Below are positions 60,656 through 64,000 of a stretch of 64,000 bases of DNA, piece after piece. Source of the stretch: Thiohalocapsa sp. ML1 (GTDB lineage Bacteria; Pseudomonadota; Gammaproteobacteria; Chromatiales; Chromatiaceae); contig NZ_JABX01000006.1 of NCBI RefSeq assembly GCF_001469165.1, positions 62,001-126,000 of the forward strand. Direction: 5' to 3'. The notes under the pieces are model-generated. The model was not told the origin of the DNA and did not search any database. It was given only the letters and a program-made list of their open reading frames with translations. The position numbers and the translations under genes are program-made. Positions within the stretch are counted from its first letter, which is position 1, and each line of letters opens with the position of its first letter.

Positions 60656-63355
60656 CTACGTAAGCCAGAGAATGCCAGAAAGGGTGGCACCAGCGGCCAG
60701 GATCAGCCAAAAGACAACCCAAGCATTCGCGTCAAGGGCTCGCTTCAGCAGCAGCGCGATGCGCTCGATATCAGGGTCTGCAATCTCTTTGTCGGTCGGG
60801 TCGCTCCAACGATCCAGCACCGCCATCAGGCTCTTGTTGCTGCTGCCGTAGCCTGCGGCGACCGCGTACAGTGCCTTGATGACGCGCTTGTACTGGAGGC
60901 GGTTCAGCGTTACCAGGAACGGGACGAAGGAAAAGCGGGTGCGGACCTTGAGCGGGGTGCTCGCCAGATCCGGTTCCTCGTCGCCAGCCGCCTCCTTTTC
61001 CTTTTCACGCGCATCCTTGATCTCCTGGATGCGCTGCTTCTCCGCATCGTGCAGCAGGCTCTCGAACATCACCCAACTCTGCAGTGCAAGTTGCTGCGTA
61101 AGCGCGGTGGCATCGGCGTCCGTCAGCCAGCCGAGCAGGGTGCGCTCGATGTTGGTCAGCGGGCGCAGGCTGTCTACCCAGATGGGGTATCGAATACCGT
61201 CATGCTGAAGCCAGGCGTCGCCGCCTTCCAGGGCGCGGCGCTCCGTCTTGAACATTTCGCGGAGCGCGCCGCGGATGAAGCCCAACTCGTCTTCGCGAAC
61301 GTTGTCGACCACGCGGCGCAACGTTGCGGAGAACCGGTCGAAGTCCCGTCCTCCGATTGCTGCGAGCGCGGCCACCAATCCCACGCGAACCACCGGATGC
61401 TTCTCGGCTCGAAGCACCTCCTCCAGACGATCGTCAATGTCGGCTTGGTCGCCGGACTCCGGGTCAAGGAGCCCATACGCGAACACCACCGTGAGCAGGA
61501 GCTTCTCGCGATCGCCAGGTGCCTGGAAACGGGTTCGTGTCGGCTTCATGGCTGAGGCCTCGGTGAACCACTCGTCGAGAATCGCCAAGCTGCCCACGGG
61601 ATCGGCGCGGTAGGCGATGGCGAGGCTGCGTGCGATCGCTCCGGTCAATTCAAGATGGCGGGTCATTCCCTTGAGGGTATCCTTCAGCAGCTGTGCGTGG
61701 AGGGGTACCAGCAGCGGCAGCGTCCATGACCCAAAGGCCTCCCGCACGACTGGGGCCGAGTCATCCGCAAACTCCTCCACGCGATCGAGCAGGTTCTTCG
61801 CCAGTCGATTCGCAGGGTCATAGCGGCCTGCGTATCCCACCGTCAGCGCAATGGTGGCTCGCAGATAATCCTCCGGGTTGCTGGTTTGCCGCTGTTGCTG
61901 CTGGAACAAGGCGCGAATGAAGCGGCGGGCATAGGCGTCTTGCTGCCAAGCCTCCAACCGGGCGAACAGCTGATCGTGCTTGTCGTACTGCCGCCAACGC
62001 GCCATGGCGCGTGCGGCCACCGCGCGCGCCCCGGCGCTAGGATGGGCGGCGAGTTTCAAGAGCTCGTTCTCCACGGCCTCCGGAGAGACGAGTCCGACGT
62101 CCGACAAGGAATCCGCGACGGCATCGCGAAGTCGCCTGCGGCGGTCTTGATCCCCGAGCAGCTCGCGGTCCGTGGTCGCGCCGTCGTCGGATACTGACTC
62201 CGATACCATTTTCACCAGCACTGGCATCGCGGCCAGGATCTGACGGCGACGGGAATACCAAGCGGCCTGCATGAGCAAGGAACGCTGCTCGGCAACCCGG
62301 CCCTGCACCAACCTGCTATTGCGCTCGATGGAGACGAACTCGAACAGATTGCCTTCAAGTGCCGCCAAGTCACAGTAGTCGGGCACCGTGAGAGTTGGAT
62401 TTCGCTCTTTCCACGCCTCTTGATACAACCTCTCTACGGCGCGAAAGGCTTGGTCGTCGAGCAGCCCCTCGAAAAAGGAGAAGCCGATTGCCGCTAGCGG
62501 CTGCCCGCCGCTGTCGAGCGACCGAAAGGCCTGATCAATGGTTCGGGCCGGGTCCGCAGCGATCTCGAGCAGCGCGTCGACGCGGGCCGCATCTAACGGT
62601 CCAGTCTCCGCGCGGAGCGTATTGACGAAGGTGGCGACTTGCCCCGGGCTGCGCAGCCGAGCGGCGATGTCGCGAATCGAGGAGCCGCCGACCAGTGGAT
62701 CGTCCTGCCCCGACACGCTGTCGAACGGCGCCGGCATCTCGGCTCGTCGGCGGATGACCTCCTCGCGCAGCAGCCGGGAGAGGAACTCCTGATCGTACAC
62801 ATCCTCCGCGGACAGTTGCCGTGCCCATGCGCTTTCCGCGTGCGCCGGGAGATCCCATTTGCGCAGACTCCCGTCCATGGTCGCGATGATGAAGTGCTTG
62901 CCGTCAGCCACCTGGAACAGCCGATCCAGGTCCCAATTCGCGTCCTGCGGTTGTAGATCGATCAGCAGGAAAACGGTCGGGTCCGCTTCGTTCCTGATCG
63001 CGCTGACCAGGCTTCGCGACTCCGATCCGCGCAGCCACTCCTTTACCGCCAGGGTCTTACCGTGTGCCACCTTGTTGATCAGCGTCCACGTCAGATAGCG
63101 AGCGAGCTCGGCCTTGTCGACCTCCGGCTCACCGGTGAGCAGGATGAGACGCTCTGCCTGTAGGCTCCTCAGCAGCTTTCCCACGATGCGCGGACCGATA
63201 TAGACGGATGGCCGGTAGCGATCCAGTGATGGCGTGACGAAGTCCGGTGCACGGTCGAAGAATGTTTGATGCGTTTGATGGATATCGCGACCGGCGATCA
63301 GAACCTGATCGACGGATTCGTGCACATCGACGCGCATCTCGTTCGGTGCCATCAA
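60656..63355 (-). CDS. STAND-like helical-repeat protein with degenerate P-loop and C-terminal membrane anchor
   Basis: An 899-residue protein. Residues 1-35 carry VDVHESVDQVLIAGRDIHQT, similar to the short motif of the TIR partner. A Rossmann-like segment (60-190) has LILLTGEPEVDKAELARYL where a P-loop should be, but GxxxxGKS is replaced by G-E-P-E-V-D-K-A; FLLIDLQPQD could be Walker B. The long middle is HEAT-like helical repeats (VVREAFGSWTLPLLVPLHAQ, GLVAALAAIGGRDFDRF). A single membrane helix AWVVFWLILAAGATLSGILW ends the protein. It looks like a sensor or scaffold of a STAND type that lost ATP binding and is tethered to the inner membrane. It precedes the TIR gene by 12 bases. Confidence 0.82.
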   Translation of the reverse strand: MMAPNEMRVDVHESVDQVLIAGRDIHQTHQTFFDRAPDFVTPSLDRYRPSVYIGPRIVGKLLRSLQAERLILLTGEPEVDKAELARYLTWTLINKVAHGKTLAVKEWLRGSESRSLVSAIRNEADPTVFLLIDLQPQDANWDLDRLFQVADGKHFIIATMDGSLRKWDLPAHAESAWARQLSAEDVYDQEFLSRLLREEVIRRRAEMPAPFDSVSGQDDPLVGGSSIRDIAARLRSPGQVATFVNTLRAETGPLDAARVDALLEIAADPARTIDQAFRSLDSGGQPLAAIGFSFFEGLLDDQAFRAVERLYQEAWKERNPTLTVPDYCDLAALEGNLFEFVSIERNSRLVQGRVAEQRSLLMQAAWYSRRRQILAAMPVLVKMVSESVSDDGATTDRELLGDQDRRRRLRDAVADSLSDVGLVSPEAVENELLKLAAHPSAGARAVAARAMARWRQYDKHDQLFARLEAWQQDAYARRFIRALFQQQQRQTSNPEDYLRATIALTVGYAGRYDPANRLAKNLLDRVEEFADDSAPVVREAFGSWTLPLLVPLHAQLLKDTLKGMTRHLELTGAIARSLAIAYRADPVGSLAILDEWFTEASAMKPTRTRFQAPGDREKLLLTVVFAYGLLDPESGDQADIDDRLEEVLRAEKHPVVRVGLVAALAAIGGRDFDRFSATLRRVVDNVREDELGFIRGALREMFKTERRALEGGDAWLQHDGIRYPIWVDSLRPLTNIERTLLGWLTDADATALTQQLALQSWVMFESLLHDAEKQRIQEIKDAREKEKEAAGDEEPDLASTPLKVRTRFSFVPFLVTLNRLQYKRVIKALYAVAAGYGSSNKSLMAVLDRWSDPTDKEIADPDIERIALLLKRALDANAWVVFWLILAAGATLSGILWLT

Positions 63356-63408
63356 TCAACCTCCGCTTGACCAGCTGAATCAAGTTGCCACGAGGGCAAA
63401 TAAGGCGC

Positions 63409-64000
63409 TCAGGGTTTCCGTTGCATAAGCCGCCGGAACTCGCGCGCCAGGCTCGATCCCATTCCGTCCCGACTTGCGCTGAGGCGGGAGAAGGACTTCA
63501 TCGCTCTGTCGCTCGCGGCGGTGCCTTTGAACTTGGCATAGGCAAGCTTGTAGTCCGCGTCGGAGTACCGCTTCAGGACTACGATCAGGTTGCGCTCTAT
63601 CGCTCGGTATACGGTCTCGTACGCGGGATTCTCTGCGAGCGCATCACCGAGGGAGAGCCAGTCGGCGATATACCGGCCCAGGTCGCCGGGATCGGCTTCT
63701 GGGAGATGGCGCTGCATCCAGGCCGGGTAGGCCTTGCTCAGCAGCTTTGATTGCGGCCTGTACAAGGCCAGCAAGAGCCGGTGATGCGGGCGCGAGTCAT
63801 CGAGTCTGTCGGCGGACAGGGTGTCGAGCATTCGCTCGATGAAGAGCGCGTACTCTTCGTTGCTCAGGTTGGCGATGAGACCCCTGTGCTTGGCGAGATC
63901 GTCCAGCGGAAAGGGGTCGTTACGGTTCGCGGCGCGCGCCAATAGCTCGCGCAGTTGCAGTACGCCGGTGTCGAGCGCTAGGCCAGAGGTCTCTGCGACG
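63409..64000 (-). CDS. Helical protein of unknown function (5' end beyond the window)
   Basis: At least 197 residues; the frame stays open to the window's end (upstream residues read ALDTGVLQLRELLARAANRN). It is all-helical: LIANLSNEEYALFIERMLDT, LLALYRPQSKLLSKAYPAWM, YETVYRAIERNLIVVLKRYS and FSRLSASRDGMGSSLAREFR. No catalytic motif. It precedes the STAND-like gene by 53 bases and probably is part of the same operon, perhaps as an effector-associated adaptor domain. A TTG at 63942 is an unlikely start given the continuing frame. The family is not recognised. Confidence 0.7.
   Translation of the reverse strand, partial: VAETSGLALDTGVLQLRELLARAANRNDPFPLDDLAKHRGLIANLSNEEYALFIERMLDTLSADRLDDSRPHHRLLLALYRPQSKLLSKAYPAWMQRHLPEADPGDLGRYIADWLSLGDALAENPAYETVYRAIERNLIVVLKRYSDADYKLAYAKFKGTAASDRAMKSFSRLSASRDGMGSSLAREFRRLMQRKP

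Overview
This is a high-GC chromosomal window from a gammaproteobacterium. The order rplU-rpmA-obgE-proB, a waaA next to pcm and rhodanese genes, and the abundance of GC-rich palindromic repeats fit Chromatiales (purple sulfur bacteria). The phylum-level call is inference from gene order and composition; no rRNA gene is present.

Region 1 (1-10.6 kb) is an envelope polysaccharide/LPS locus. It has an O-antigen-ligase-type membrane protein, three GT4 and one GT9 glycosyltransferases, two ArnT-like multi-membrane GT39 enzymes and the Kdo transferase WaaA. The first four genes overlap end to start. Region 2 (10.6-16 kb) is housekeeping: an isochorismatase-like hydrolase, rhodanese, pcm, a small secreted protein, and the proB, obgE, rpmA, rplU operon. 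Region 3 (16-20.2 kb) is an island edge. It holds the C-terminal end of a tyrosine recombinase beside a 3' fragment of a tRNA-Val gene, a decayed IS1634-like transposase, a radical SAM enzyme with a 69-residue partner, a broken UPF0175/PIN toxin-antitoxin pair, and a long repeat carrying a fragment of an E1-like gene.

Region 4 (20.4-42.6 kb) is one large leftward cluster that I read as a composite NTP-dependent conflict or signalling system. From its promoter-proximal end it encodes a RING-like zinc protein, an E1-like (ThiF-fold) enzyme, a TIR protein with an N-terminal effector-associated domain, an EAD-ubiquitin-like-E2 fusion with HPN motif and catalytic Cys, and a JAMM/JAB peptidase. These are followed by a protein of unknown function, a Cdc48/FtsH-like AAA+ ATPase, a MoxR ATPase, two long paralogous WD40 plus vWA-like proteins, and four accessory proteins. 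A full E1/E2/RING/JAMM ubiquitin-type set is thus wired to a TIR effector and to AAA+, MoxR and beta-propeller machinery.

Region 5 (42.6-46.5 kb) is rich in repeats and remnants: a truncated formylglycine-generating-enzyme (FGE) domain, many palindromic elements, and one intact Rpn/PD-(D/E)XK-like gene. Region 6 (46.5-56.5 kb) is a second conflict locus. A leftward, stop-start overlapping operon runs TIR protein, MoxR, vWA and a large VMAP-like protein with an FGE domain. Beyond it is a TIR-wHTH-TssK C-terminal fusion, and a patatin-like phospholipase diverges from the operon. Region 7 (56.5-64 kb) has a broken PIN toxin-antitoxin pair and a third leftward operon: a helical protein (cut by the window end), a membrane-anchored degenerate STAND-like protein, a TIR protein, a zinc-ribbon/transmembrane GTPase and a small membrane protein.

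Three adjacent but distinct TIR-containing signalling loci, linked by shared repeats and by a shared LGDPRPGVG linker, make this a dense immunity or regulated-cell-death island.
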